DNA of 32,981 bases from Thermoanaerobaculia bacterium (GTDB taxonomy: Bacteria > Acidobacteriota > Thermoanaerobaculia > Multivoradales > Multivoraceae). A program made the position numbers and the translations under genes. The notes beneath the pieces were generated by a model, which saw only the letters and a list, made by a program, of their open reading frames with translations, was not told the origin of the DNA and searched no databases. Shown here in pieces: positions 18,945 to 28,500 of the stretch (positions are counted from its first letter, which is position 1; every line of letters begins with the position of its first letter). The stretch covers positions 1 through 32,981 of the forward strand of contig JANQPS010000298.1 of assembly GCA_028285365.1 (NCBI GenBank). Direction: 5' to 3'.

Positions 18945-19578
18945 AGATCTAGACGATGAACAACTGGTCAGAGAGTTCAGGCAGGGCCGAGAAACGGCCT
19001 TCGATGCGCTGGTGCATCGATACGAGTTCCGGGTGCGCCGACTCGTCATGGGCTTCGTTCGCGACGATGCCGTTGCCGAAGATGTGGCCCAGGATACGTT
19101 CGTTCAGGCCTACTCGAAGATCTCTCGACTCCAGGACCCGTCTTCCTTTCGCAGCTGGCTCTTCGCCATCGCCGTCAACCGCGCACGCGACGAGGTGCGG
19201 CGCTCACGGCGCTGGCTGGTCGATTCTTCACAGGTCGAAGAGGTCGTCTCCGAGCTGCGAGCCAGTGACGATGCCAGCTCTAGGGCTCAAGGGCGCCAGC
19301 TCGGCAAACTCCTTTCGGACCTCGTTCGTGGTCTACCTCCGAAGCTGCGAGAGGCGATCCTGCTCAAGGAGATCGAAGAAATGACCTACGCCGAGATCTC
19401 ACAGACGCTCGGAATTCCGATGGGAACAGCGCAGATCCGGGTCCATCGCGCGCGCCTCCGGCTCCGCGCCGACCTCGAGGATCTAGGCCTCGACACGAAG
19501 CTGGCCACTGGCCAGGCGCCTCGAGAGGGCGCCGCACCACCTGCGATCGAGGCCAAGCGAACAGGAGGCACCTCATGA
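18898..19578 (+). CDS. RNA polymerase sigma factor, ECF/sigma-70 family
   Basis: Region 2 'LVREFRQGRETAFDALVHRYEFRVRRLVMGFVRDDAVAEDVAQDTFVQAYSKISRLQDPSSFRSWLFAIAVNRARDEVRR'; region 4 'LREAILLKEIEEMTYAEISQTLGIPMGTAQIRVHRARLRLRADL'. Start ATG 18898 or TTG 18937; overlaps the 3' end of cca. Confidence 0.93.
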   Translation: MATRSRRESEIKPLSEDLDDEQLVREFRQGRETAFDALVHRYEFRVRRLVMGFVRDDAVAEDVAQDTFVQAYSKISRLQDPSSFRSWLFAIAVNRARDEVRRSRRWLVDSSQVEEVVSELRASDDASSRAQGRQLGKLLSDLVRGLPPKLREAILLKEIEEMTYAEISQTLGIPMGTAQIRVHRARLRLRADLEDLGLDTKLATGQAPREGAAPPAIEAKRTGGTS

Positions 19579-20066
19579 ACTGTCTCTCAGAACGCGACTG
19601 GGCACTGCTCGCCGCGAGTCGAGACGACTCCTCACTCGCACGTGACGACCGTCTCGCCGCCATGCTGCAGCATGTCGGAGACTGCACTCGCTGCGCCGTG
19701 CGCTATGAAGAACTGGACGAACTGATGGCCTTGAGCCGTCTCGTCGAGGTCCCCGTCGCTGCACCTGATCCGTTTTTCGTCACGCGCCTGCGTGCACGGA
19801 TCGTGGAGCAGGTCTCGGAAGCGAAGATCGACCCGGGGCAGCTTTGGCGACGAGCAACCTTCGGCCTGGCTTCCGCCGCAGCAGTGATCCTCATCATCCT
19901 GGGATTACTGGCCTCTCGAGAGACCCAGCGCGATGAGTTCCTGGTGCTGGAGCAACTCGCTCTCGGCACGGGAGGCCCGGCGATCGAGGAGAGCGTCGAC
20001 CTGCCAGGGGAGCTGGATTTTGATGTCGTCATCGCCCTCACTGCAGCTGAGGAGGCCGCGCCGTGA
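19575..20066 (+). CDS. Anti-sigma factor (ZAS-like), single-pass membrane protein
   Basis: HX3CX2C motif HVGDCTRC (about 19671-19694), one TM segment 'GLASAAAVILIILGLLAS', ATGA overlap with the sigma gene. Confidence 0.8.
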   Translation: MNCLSERDWALLAASRDDSSLARDDRLAAMLQHVGDCTRCAVRYEELDELMALSRLVEVPVAAPDPFFVTRLRARIVEQVSEAKIDPGQLWRRATFGLASAAAVILIILGLLASRETQRDEFLVLEQLALGTGGPAIEESVDLPGELDFDVVIALTAAEEAAP

Positions 20067-20536
20067 CGTCAACACACCGCTGGATGTGGGCGAGTTTGCT
20101 GGTGGCTTTGGTCACGGGGGCGTCGGTGGGCGTACTCGCCGACCGCGTCGTCAGTCGCGACACGGTCGAGCCCTCGCGTCATCACAGATCGAGTGGCACT
20201 GTGTGGTTCGACTGTGATCAAGAGGAAGAAGATCCCACGAATGCTCATATGGCTGGTCGCAAGAAGTGGTTCGAGCGATTGGGGCGAGAGCTAGGGCTCG
20301 ACGAGTCCCAGGAGGCTCGCATCAGGACTCTCTTCGAAGAGCACGGCGGCCGAGCAAGCGAGTTCTGGCAGCGAACACGGAGCGAGTACTGCCAGATGAG
20401 CGATTCGTTGCGTGCCGACGTCCGATCGGTGCTCAGCGACGAACAGATCGAAAAGCTCGAAGAACGAATCGCGCGCCGGCGCTCGAAGCGTCAAGCTGCA
20501 GAGCGATCCGGTGACCCCGGCTCGGAGAGGCCATGA
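20063..20536 (+). CDS. Periplasmic sensor of Spy/CpxP/CnrX-like (heavy-metal resistance) type
   Basis: GTG start overlapping the anti-sigma stop (GTGA). N-terminal TM anchor 'WMWASLLVALVTGASVGVLADRVV', then helical 'LGRELGLDESQEARIRTLFEEHGGRASEFWQRTRSEYCQMSDSLRADVRSVLSDEQIEKLEERIARRRSKR'. Confidence 0.72.
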   Translation: MTSTHRWMWASLLVALVTGASVGVLADRVVSRDTVEPSRHHRSSGTVWFDCDQEEEDPTNAHMAGRKKWFERLGRELGLDESQEARIRTLFEEHGGRASEFWQRTRSEYCQMSDSLRADVRSVLSDEQIEKLEERIARRRSKRQAAERSGDPGSERP

Positions 20537-23500
20537 CCGATACCCCCGTTCACGAGGATCCATCACCTACGACTGAGGAGTCAGGGCGAGAGATGGAGCC
20601 TCCGAAGAGTGCGGCTCGCGGAGCCCGTAGCGGTGATCGCATCAACCCGATCGTACGCTTCTCCGTGGAGCGGCGAGTCACCATGGGCATGGCTGTCCTC
20701 GGCCTCCTGGTGCTGGGGTGGATGTCACTGACGCGCATCCCTCTGGAGTTCCTACCGAGCTTCTCCTCATCGGACGTCTCAGTGAGTGTTCCCTATCCGT
20801 CGGCCTCGCCCGACGAGGTGGAACGGCTGATCGTGCGCCCCTTGGAGGACAGTCTCGGAACCATCAACGGCCTGGACGTGTTGCGATCTTCGTCGAGCAA
20901 CGGCAACGCCAACATCAATCTGAGCTTTGTCGAAGGCACCGACATGGACCTCATCACGGTCGAGATCCGTGACCGTATCGACCGGGTTCGCGACGACCTC
21001 CCGGCCGACGTGGAGCGAGTGTTCATCCGACGCTTCCAGAGCACGGACATTCCGATCTTGAGGTCCAGCCTCGGCGCAGCCTGGGACCGCGATCGCTTCT
21101 TCGACTTCGTCGAGAACGTTCTCCAACCCCGCTTGGAGCGACTCGAGGGGGTAGCCCAGGTCAGATCGTGGGGTGTGCGGTCTCGAGAGCTGCAGATCAA
21201 CCTGATCCCGGCGCGCCTGAGGTCGGCGAGGATCGACACGAGGACCCTCGCGCAGACGCTGCGCCAGAACCACATCAACATCTCAGCCGGCTATCTCCGC
21301 GAGCAGTCGCGTCGCTGGCTGGTGCGGACGGTGGGGGAGTTCCAGACCCTCGACGAGATCGAGAGCCTGCCCATTCGTAGCGACGGGCTTCGCCTCGGTG
21401 ACGTGGCTACGGTCGAGTACGCCTATCCCAAGCAGACGAGCTTCAACTACCTCAACGGTGAAGAAGCGATCGGTGTGGCGATCAACAAGGCCTCCAACGC
21501 CAACCTCCTCGAAGTCGTCGAACGGGTCAAGGCAGAGTACGCGGCCATCCAGGCCACACCCGATGGTGAAGGTCTCGAGGTGCGGCACTTCCACGACGCC
21601 TCGGTAGACGTGTCGCAAGGACTCTCCGAGCTCGGGCGCTCCGGTCTCCTCGGCGGTGGGCTGGCGATCGTGTTCATGTTCTTGTTCCTTCGGAAGTTTC
21701 GGTCGACTCTGCTGATCGCGATCGCAGTCCCCCTCTCGCTGGTCATGACCTTCGTGATCATGTACCTGGCTCGGCAAGCCGAGTTGATCGACATGACTCT
21801 CAACGTCATGAGTCTCATGGGACTCATGCTCGCTGTCGGCATGCTCCTGGACAACTCCATCGTCGTGATCGAGTCGATCTTCCGGCACCGTGAAGAGCTC
21901 GGCGAAGACTCTCGGACCGCGGCACTGCGCGGAGCCAGCGAAGTCGCCATGCCGATCATCTGTTCGACCGTGACGACCATGTGCGTGTTCTTGCCGCTGA
22001 TGTTCGTTTCCCAGGGAGGTGGCTTCACACGGTTCATGGGGGACATCGGCACCACGGTCTGCATCGTCATGCTCGGCTCGCTCTTCGTGTCGCTCACCGT
22101 GGTGCCCCTGGTCGCGGCTCATCTCCTGCACGGTGAGTCGAAAGCTCCGCAGACGTTCATCGGACGCATCGTCGATGTCTACGGGTCGGTGGTTTCGTTC
22201 ACGCTTCGCCATCGCTTCTGGTTCGCGGTGGCAATCGTGCTCCTGCTGTGGGGATCGTGGCGGCTTTACAGCGGCATCGAGAGGACCTTCAGCCCGCCCT
22301 CCGAGAACCGTCAGATCTCCCTTTTTGTCGACATGCCGAAGCGCTACTCGATAGAACAGCGAGCGCTGGTCTTCGACGAGGTCTACGAGCTTCTGGATTC
22401 CAAGAGAGACGAGTGGGAGATCGCAGATATCAGTCACGAGTTCCGCACCGGCGGCGGTCGGTCGCGAGGTCGCTACGGCGGTAGTGCCAACCGCTTCGAG
22501 CTCTACCTGAAACCGGAGGAGGAAGCCGAGCTCCGACCCTCCGAGATCCAGGACATGCTGCGTGACGCACTGCCGGTCAAGGCCGGGGTGTCCTTCAAGA
22601 TCGCGAAGGCCGAGCGTGGCCCACCGGGTGCCGGCGGCTCGAACCTCCGGCTCGAGCTCGTGGGTGACGATCTCGAGATCCTCGAGCTCTTGAGTCCGAT
22701 GGTCACCGAGCGACTTGGACAAGTGCCTTTTCTCAAGGACATCGACAACTCCCTCGAGAGCGGCGATGACGAGATCAGGGTGGGCGTCAACCGTGAGCGC
22801 GCCCTTCAAGCCGGGCTGACGAGCCAGGCTATTGCCCAAACTGTGTCGACATCTTTGTCGAGCCGGAACATGGCCTACTACAAGACCGACGAACGAGAGA
22901 TCGGTCTCGTCATGCAGTATCGAGAGAGCGATCGCGAGTCTCTCGATCAGCTCGAAGCCATGCCGGTCTTTGCATCCGGAGCGCCGCTCCCCATCTCGAG
23001 TCTCGCGGACTTCGACGTAACCACCGGAGCGAAATCGATCGAGCGCGAGAATCGCCGTTCGAAGATCGAGATCACTGCCACGACGGTGGGGGACATGCCG
23101 TCTTTCGTGGCGATGAGAGCCGTGCGCGGCGTGCTCGGTTCGATCGGTCTGCCCGATGGCTACGAGTGGAGCTTCGGCCGCAGCTGGCGTGACGCGGAAC
23201 AGGAGGGCTCGAGTGCCGTCTTCGCCTTCTTGTTCGCGGTCCTACTGATCTACATGATCATGGCGTCTCTGTTCGAGAACTTCGTGCAACCGTTCACGAT
23301 TCTCCTGTCGATTCCGTTTGCCTTCATCGGAGTCGGCGTGATCATGAAGCTCGCGGGTCAGCCACGATCCAGTGCCGCGGACATGGGGCTGCTGATCCTT
23401 GCCGGGATCGTGGTCAACAACGCGATCGTCTTGATCGACCACATCAACGGGCTGCGTCGAGAGGGGCTCAGTCGCGAGGAGGCCGTGATTCTCGGCGGCA

Positions 23501-23754
23501 AACATCGTCTCCGTCCGATCATCATGACTGCCGTGACGACCATCCTCGGTCTGTCGCCGATGGTGGCGCCCTTCTTTCTTCCCGACGTCTTTGGTCAGCC
23601 TGAAGGACGAGCAGCCTTCTGGGCACCGGTCGGACTCGTCATCCTCGGCGGTCTGGCAGCTTCGACCGTGCTGACGGTACTCGTGATCCCGACGATCTAT
23701 ACCCTGCTGGACGACTTTGCGGGGTTCTTCAAACGCGTGGCGCGCTCGGCCTAG
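20533..23754 (+). CDS. Efflux RND transporter permease (AcrB/HAE-like)
   Basis: 1073 aa; 'MGLMLAVGMLLDNSIVVIESIFRHREE', 'LLILAGIVVNNAIVLIDHINGLRREG', 'HRLRPIIMTAVTTILGLSPM'. ATGA overlap with the sensor gene. Confidence 0.95.
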   Translation: MTDTPVHEDPSPTTEESGREMEPPKSAARGARSGDRINPIVRFSVERRVTMGMAVLGLLVLGWMSLTRIPLEFLPSFSSSDVSVSVPYPSASPDEVERLIVRPLEDSLGTINGLDVLRSSSSNGNANINLSFVEGTDMDLITVEIRDRIDRVRDDLPADVERVFIRRFQSTDIPILRSSLGAAWDRDRFFDFVENVLQPRLERLEGVAQVRSWGVRSRELQINLIPARLRSARIDTRTLAQTLRQNHINISAGYLREQSRRWLVRTVGEFQTLDEIESLPIRSDGLRLGDVATVEYAYPKQTSFNYLNGEEAIGVAINKASNANLLEVVERVKAEYAAIQATPDGEGLEVRHFHDASVDVSQGLSELGRSGLLGGGLAIVFMFLFLRKFRSTLLIAIAVPLSLVMTFVIMYLARQAELIDMTLNVMSLMGLMLAVGMLLDNSIVVIESIFRHREELGEDSRTAALRGASEVAMPIICSTVTTMCVFLPLMFVSQGGGFTRFMGDIGTTVCIVMLGSLFVSLTVVPLVAAHLLHGESKAPQTFIGRIVDVYGSVVSFTLRHRFWFAVAIVLLLWGSWRLYSGIERTFSPPSENRQISLFVDMPKRYSIEQRALVFDEVYELLDSKRDEWEIADISHEFRTGGGRSRGRYGGSANRFELYLKPEEEAELRPSEIQDMLRDALPVKAGVSFKIAKAERGPPGAGGSNLRLELVGDDLEILELLSPMVTERLGQVPFLKDIDNSLESGDDEIRVGVNRERALQAGLTSQAIAQTVSTSLSSRNMAYYKTDEREIGLVMQYRESDRESLDQLEAMPVFASGAPLPISSLADFDVTTGAKSIERENRRSKIEITATTVGDMPSFVAMRAVRGVLGSIGLPDGYEWSFGRSWRDAEQEGSSAVFAFLFAVLLIYMIMASLFENFVQPFTILLSIPFAFIGVGVIMKLAGQPRSSAADMGLLILAGIVVNNAIVLIDHINGLRREGLSREEAVILGGKHRLRPIIMTAVTTILGLSPMVAPFFLPDVFGQPEGRAAFWAPVGLVILGGLAASTVLTVLVIPTIYTLLDDFAGFFKRVARSA

Positions 23755-23900
23755 GCGCGTTCTTCTTCCACCTACGAGTTGATCCCATCGTTGAGCACAG
23801 TGGGCAAAGGCGAGCTGAGTCGCCACGACCTTTCCTCCGCGCATCCATTCTCCAGCCACCGATCAACTCTTGCGCGAGTAGCGCTTCAAAGAGAGTCGCC

Positions 23901-25469
23901 GTGAGACATACCCGCCTTCTACAACCTTTCCTGAATCGACCATCAGGAGCCCGCACACGCCGGGTGTCTGGTAGCGCGATGATCGTGATCGCTCTGTCTC
24001 TGATGACCGGCCCCCTTCTCGTATCCTGCGGGGGAAGCGACGACGCTGCCGCGGCGAGCTCAGGCGATCGTGGAGGTGGCGGGGGCCGTGGTGGTGGCCC
24101 TCCTGGGCGGGGCGGTTTTCCCGGTTTTGGTGGAGGACCTCCGGCGGCGGCCACCGCCATTCCTGTCGAGGTCGCGGCTGTCGACCGTCGGTCTATCGCC
24201 GACTACCTCGAGACCAATGGCGCTCTCGAGGCTGAGAACGAAGTCGACGTCGTCTCTCGAACGAGTGGGCCCATCACCGAGCTCAACGTCGAGGAGGGCG
24301 ACTTCGTCGAGCAAGGACAGGTCCTCGCCCGAATCGACGATCGCGAGGCCAAGGCACAACTCGAGATCGCCAGGGTCAACCTGGAAGAGACGCGGGTCGC
24401 GTACGAGCGCGCCAAGACCTCACGTGACAACGAGATCATCAGCGACGAGGCCTACGACCAGGCCAAGGCGCGGTTCGAGTCGGCGGAGGCACAAATCGCC
24501 AGCCAGGAGCTGGCACTGAGCTACACGGTGATCGAGGCCCCGTTTGATGGCCTCATCATCGAACGCGCCATCAAGTTCGCCGAGTTCGTCAACAACGGCT
24601 CCCGGCTCTTCCGGCTCTCCGACTTCGATCCTCTCCAGTGCCCCATTCAGGTACCCGAGAAAGATCTCGGCAAGCTCCGCAAGGGCCAACGCGCGTACAT
24701 CACGGTCGAGGCGTTTCCGGGAGAGCGTTTTCAAGCGAACGTCCTGCGCGTCAACCCGGTCGTGGACCGAGCGACCGGTACGATCAAGGTCACGCTGGAG
24801 GTCAATGGTCGCGGTCGCCTTCGTCCCGGAATGTTCGGCTCGGTGTTCGTCGAGCTGGACGTCAGAGACGACACGCTGGTCATTCCCCGCGCCGCGTTGG
24901 TTCTGGAGAGCCTCGGAGATGTGGTGTACGTCTACGAGGATGGCGTAGCGCAACGCGCAGAGATCCAACTCGGCTACGAAGAGGCCGACAGCGTCGAGGT
25001 TCTCGACGGGCTCGATGCCGGTCAGCGAGTGCTCGTCGTGGGCCAGGATGCCGTCACCGACGGTACGCCGATCTACGTCCTGGGTGAGGAACAGCCAGGG
25101 GCGCCACCAGGCGGCCCGCCTGGCGGACGTGGCCCAGGTGGTCCCCCCGGAGCACCTGGAGCATCGCGACCAGACTCGACTGACGAGGCACCTGGGGCTG
25201 GGCCTCCTGGCGGCGGAGCCGGTCGGCCAGCCACCGCGGGGCAACCACAGGGCCGCGGCCCGGGCGGTCGCCCCGGTCCTCGCATCGACTTCGATGACCC
25301 GGAGCAGGTGCAGCGAGTACGCGATCGTATGAAGTCGTTTGGCCTCACCGACGAGCAGATCGATGAGCGGCTACAGCAGATGAAAGACGGTACGTTCGTG
25401 CCGCCCGGAGGTCGTCCCGGGCGCCCAGGCCGCCCACCGGGCGAGGGACGTGACGGTAGTGGTCGCTGA
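23901..25469 (+). CDS. Efflux RND transporter periplasmic adaptor (HlyD/AcrA-like) lipoprotein with Gly/Pro-rich extensions
   Basis: Lipobox-like 'LLVSC', 'PVEVAAVDRRSIADYLETNGALEAENEVDVVSRTSGPITELNVEEGDFVEQGQVLARIDDREAKAQLEIARVNLEET', 'YTVIEAPFDGLIIERAIKFAEFV'. Start GTG 23901 or ATG 23979. Confidence 0.92.
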   Translation: MRHTRLLQPFLNRPSGARTRRVSGSAMIVIALSLMTGPLLVSCGGSDDAAAASSGDRGGGGGRGGGPPGRGGFPGFGGGPPAAATAIPVEVAAVDRRSIADYLETNGALEAENEVDVVSRTSGPITELNVEEGDFVEQGQVLARIDDREAKAQLEIARVNLEETRVAYERAKTSRDNEIISDEAYDQAKARFESAEAQIASQELALSYTVIEAPFDGLIIERAIKFAEFVNNGSRLFRLSDFDPLQCPIQVPEKDLGKLRKGQRAYITVEAFPGERFQANVLRVNPVVDRATGTIKVTLEVNGRGRLRPGMFGSVFVELDVRDDTLVIPRAALVLESLGDVVYVYEDGVAQRAEIQLGYEEADSVEVLDGLDAGQRVLVVGQDAVTDGTPIYVLGEEQPGAPPGGPPGGRGPGGPPGAPGASRPDSTDEAPGAGPPGGGAGRPATAGQPQGRGPGGRPGPRIDFDDPEQVQRVRDRMKSFGLTDEQIDERLQQMKDGTFVPPGGRPGRPGRPPGEGRDGSGR

Positions 25470-25535
25470 AGCGATTGAGAGCGTGCTGACTCATTCGGAC
25501 TCGGCCGGACAGCCGCTGGGCTCGGAGGTGAGTCC

Positions 25536-28500
25536 ATGAGCGTCGTGGCGTTTTCGACGCGCCGGCCAGTCACCGTCTTCATCTTCGCGCTGGCTGCGGT
25601 GGTCTTCGGCGCGGTCGCCTTCAGAGACCTCGCGGTGGATCTCCTCCCGGACATCACGTATCCGTCACTGACGGTCGAGACGGAGTACCTGGGGGCGGCA
25701 CCAACCGAGATCGAAGCCCTCATCACTCGCCCCATCGAGAACGCAGTCGGGGTCGTCAACAACGTCGTTCGCGTGACCTCCAGCTCTCGGTCCGACACGA
25801 GTGAAGTGACTCTCGAGTTCGCGTGGGGCACAGACATGGACTTCGCGTCTCTGGATGTGCGCGAACGACTCGACATGGTGCGGCTACCTGTCGATGCGGA
25901 GAAGCCGGTCCTGCTGCGCTTCGATCCCTCACTCGATCCGGTTCTGAGGATTGGACTGACGGGGGACGACGACCTCGTGAGGCTCCGTCTCGTTGCCGAG
26001 GAAGAGGTCAAGCGAGCGCTCGAGCGGGTCGAAGGCGTTGCTGCGGCTATCGTGAGCGGCGGCCTCGAAGAAGAAATCCAGGTCGAGATCGACGAGAAGA
26101 AGGTGACGGCCTTGGGACTGACCATCGAACAGGTGGTCAACCGGCTAGCACAGGAGAACGTCAACCTCACCGGCGGCCGCCTCCAGCACGGCCAGACCGA
26201 GTACCTGGTCAGGACGGTGAACGAGTTCCTGCGGCCCGAGGACATGCGCGACGTCGTCGTTCAACGAACTGGCGCCGCGATCATTCGGTTGTCCGACATC
26301 GCCCGCGTCTTCAAGGGGGCAAAAGAGCGGGAGATCATTACCCGAATCGACGGGCTCGAGAGTGTCGAGCTGGCCATTTACAAGGAGGGGGGAGGCAACA
26401 CCGTTACGGTCGTCGACTCGGTCCAGAGTGTCATCTCGGACCTCGAAGAGCGCCTCTCGAAGATCGACCCGAACCTGCGACTGACCACGATCACCGATCA
26501 GGCCCGCTACATCCGCGAATCAGTCCGGGCGGTGATCGAGACCGCCGTGATGGGTGGCGGGCTGGCGGTCATCGTGCTTTTTCTCTTCCTCAGGAGCCTA
26601 CGCAACACCCTGATCATCGGAATCTCGATTCCCGTCTCGGTCATGGCGACGTTCTTCTTGATGTACGTCTTCGACGTCTCGCTGAACATCATGTCCCTAG
26701 GCGGACTGACGCTGGGTATTGGCCTGCTGCTCGACAACTCGATCGTCGTGCTCGAGGCCATTCAGCGAAAGAGAGAAACGGGGCTTGCGCTTGCCGAGGC
26801 GGCGCGCGAAGGCGCCTCCGAGGTCGCTCGAGCGGTCACGGCCAGCACGATCACGACAGTGTGCGTCTTCGTCCCGATCGTGTTCGTCGAGGGGATTGCC
26901 GGTCAGTTGTTCGGCGACCAGGCTTTGACCGTCACCTTCTCGCTCATCGTCTCGCTCGGCGTTGCGCTCACGGTGATCCCAATGCTCGCGTCGCGCGAGT
27001 TCTCGACCGCCAAAGACGAGCTCGAGTCCGCTCCGGAGGCCCAGGGTGCGATCATCCTCGCTCCGGTTCGCTGGCTCCAGAAGGGGCTGTTTCTCGTCGC
27101 CCTGGGAGTCGCGCGCGTCGTCAAGGGGGTGGCTGGCCTCCTGGCCACTCTGGGGGGACTCGTGACGAGCCCCGTACTGGTGCTGTTCGACAAGGCCCTG
27201 GTGAGCATTCAGGCGATCTATACACGAGCACTTCGTGGCGTTTTGAGTCGGCCCGTGCTCACCATACTCGCGACGATCGGGGTTCTGGCGCTCACGGTTC
27301 CGCTCGTCGGAGGCCTCGGTCGGGAGCTCGTGCCTGAGCTGATTCAGGGCGAGTTCTTCCTGGACGGCGAGCTCACGCCGGGCACTCGGCTGGAGGTCAC
27401 GGACCGTCGGCTCGAGTCGATCGAGCGCTACGCGAGTCAGCTGCCTGGAGTCCGCACGGTCTACACGGTCGTCGGCGGATCCAACGAACAGGGCGGGAGT
27501 GCGGGCGAAACCCGAGAGAACATCGGTCAGGTGACCGTGCTCCTCGAGCCACCACCTGATCCGGAGCGTGAGATCGAAGCCATCGAGCAGATTCGCGACT
27601 ACGTCGATCAGGAGAATGCTCGTGTGGCAGGCCCGCAGACGCCAGCAGGATTGTCGCAGGCTCCGGCTCTCGGCGAGCGCAGCCGAGCCCTGGAGTACCG
27701 GTTCGGTCGCCCTTCCTACTTCTCCTTCCGTACCCCGGTGGAAGTCGAGATCCGCGGAAACAACCTCGAGCTCCTGGCTCGCATTGGTGATCAGCTGGCA
27801 GCTCAGATGCGGCAGATCCCAGGGTTGGTCGACGTCAAGGCGTCCACTGAGGGCGGCAATCCCGAGCTGCAGATCATCTTCGACCGCAACCGTATGGCCG
27901 ATCTGGGTTACACCATAGGCGACATCGGCGGCTCGATCAGAGCGAGAATCCAGGGCGAAGTGCCGACCGATATCGTTCGCGAGGATCGCAACATCGACAT
28001 CAGGCTCCGGGCTGACGAGCGCTACCGAGACAGCATCAAAGATCTGCGCAATCTCAATATCGCTCGCACCGGCAGCGTGCCCATTCCGCTGTCGGCGGTT
28101 GCCGATGTCGTCGAGACCGAGGGGCCTGCCGAGATCCGGCGAACGGATGGCTCACGCGTCACGCGGATCACTGCCAACCTCGTCGGCCGGGACCTAGGCA
28201 CCGTGGCTACTGAGATCGAAGGGCTGCTGGCGAACCTCAACCTGCCCCTCGGTTATGAGTCGACCATCGGAGGTCAACGACAGGAGATGGAGACTTCTTT
28301 CGACAGTCTCCGAACGGCCATCCTGCTGGCGGTGTTCATGGTCTATCTGGTGATGGCCTCTCAGTTCGAGTCGCTGCTGCACCCGTTCGTCATCCTCTTC
28401 AGCGTTCCGTTCTCGGTGATAGGGGCCATTCTGGCACTCGTCGGTACGGCTACGACCGTCAGCATCGTGGTGCTGATCGGAGGCATCTTGTTGGCGGGGA

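Noticed and set aside
21283-22839. 518-aa minus-strand ORF opposite the first RND permease
   Set aside because: His/Asp/Glu/Arg-rich shadow translation of a conserved membrane protein; no domain seen.
23777-23869. GAGTTGATC / GATCAACTC inverted repeat (9 bp arms, 75-bp spacing) between the first permease and the adaptor
   Set aside because: Short arms, long spacing and no extension of pairing; plausible by chance. Only worth revisiting if conserved.
24060-24160. Collagen-like or PE-PGRS-like gene suggested by Gly/Pro-rich translation
   Set aside because: It is part of the adaptor reading frame following a lipobox; not an independent gene.
25073-26245. 390-aa minus-strand Ser/Arg/Pro-rich ORF across the adaptor/permease junction
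   Set aside because: Low-complexity shadow of Gly/Pro-rich and TM coding sequence on the plus strand.
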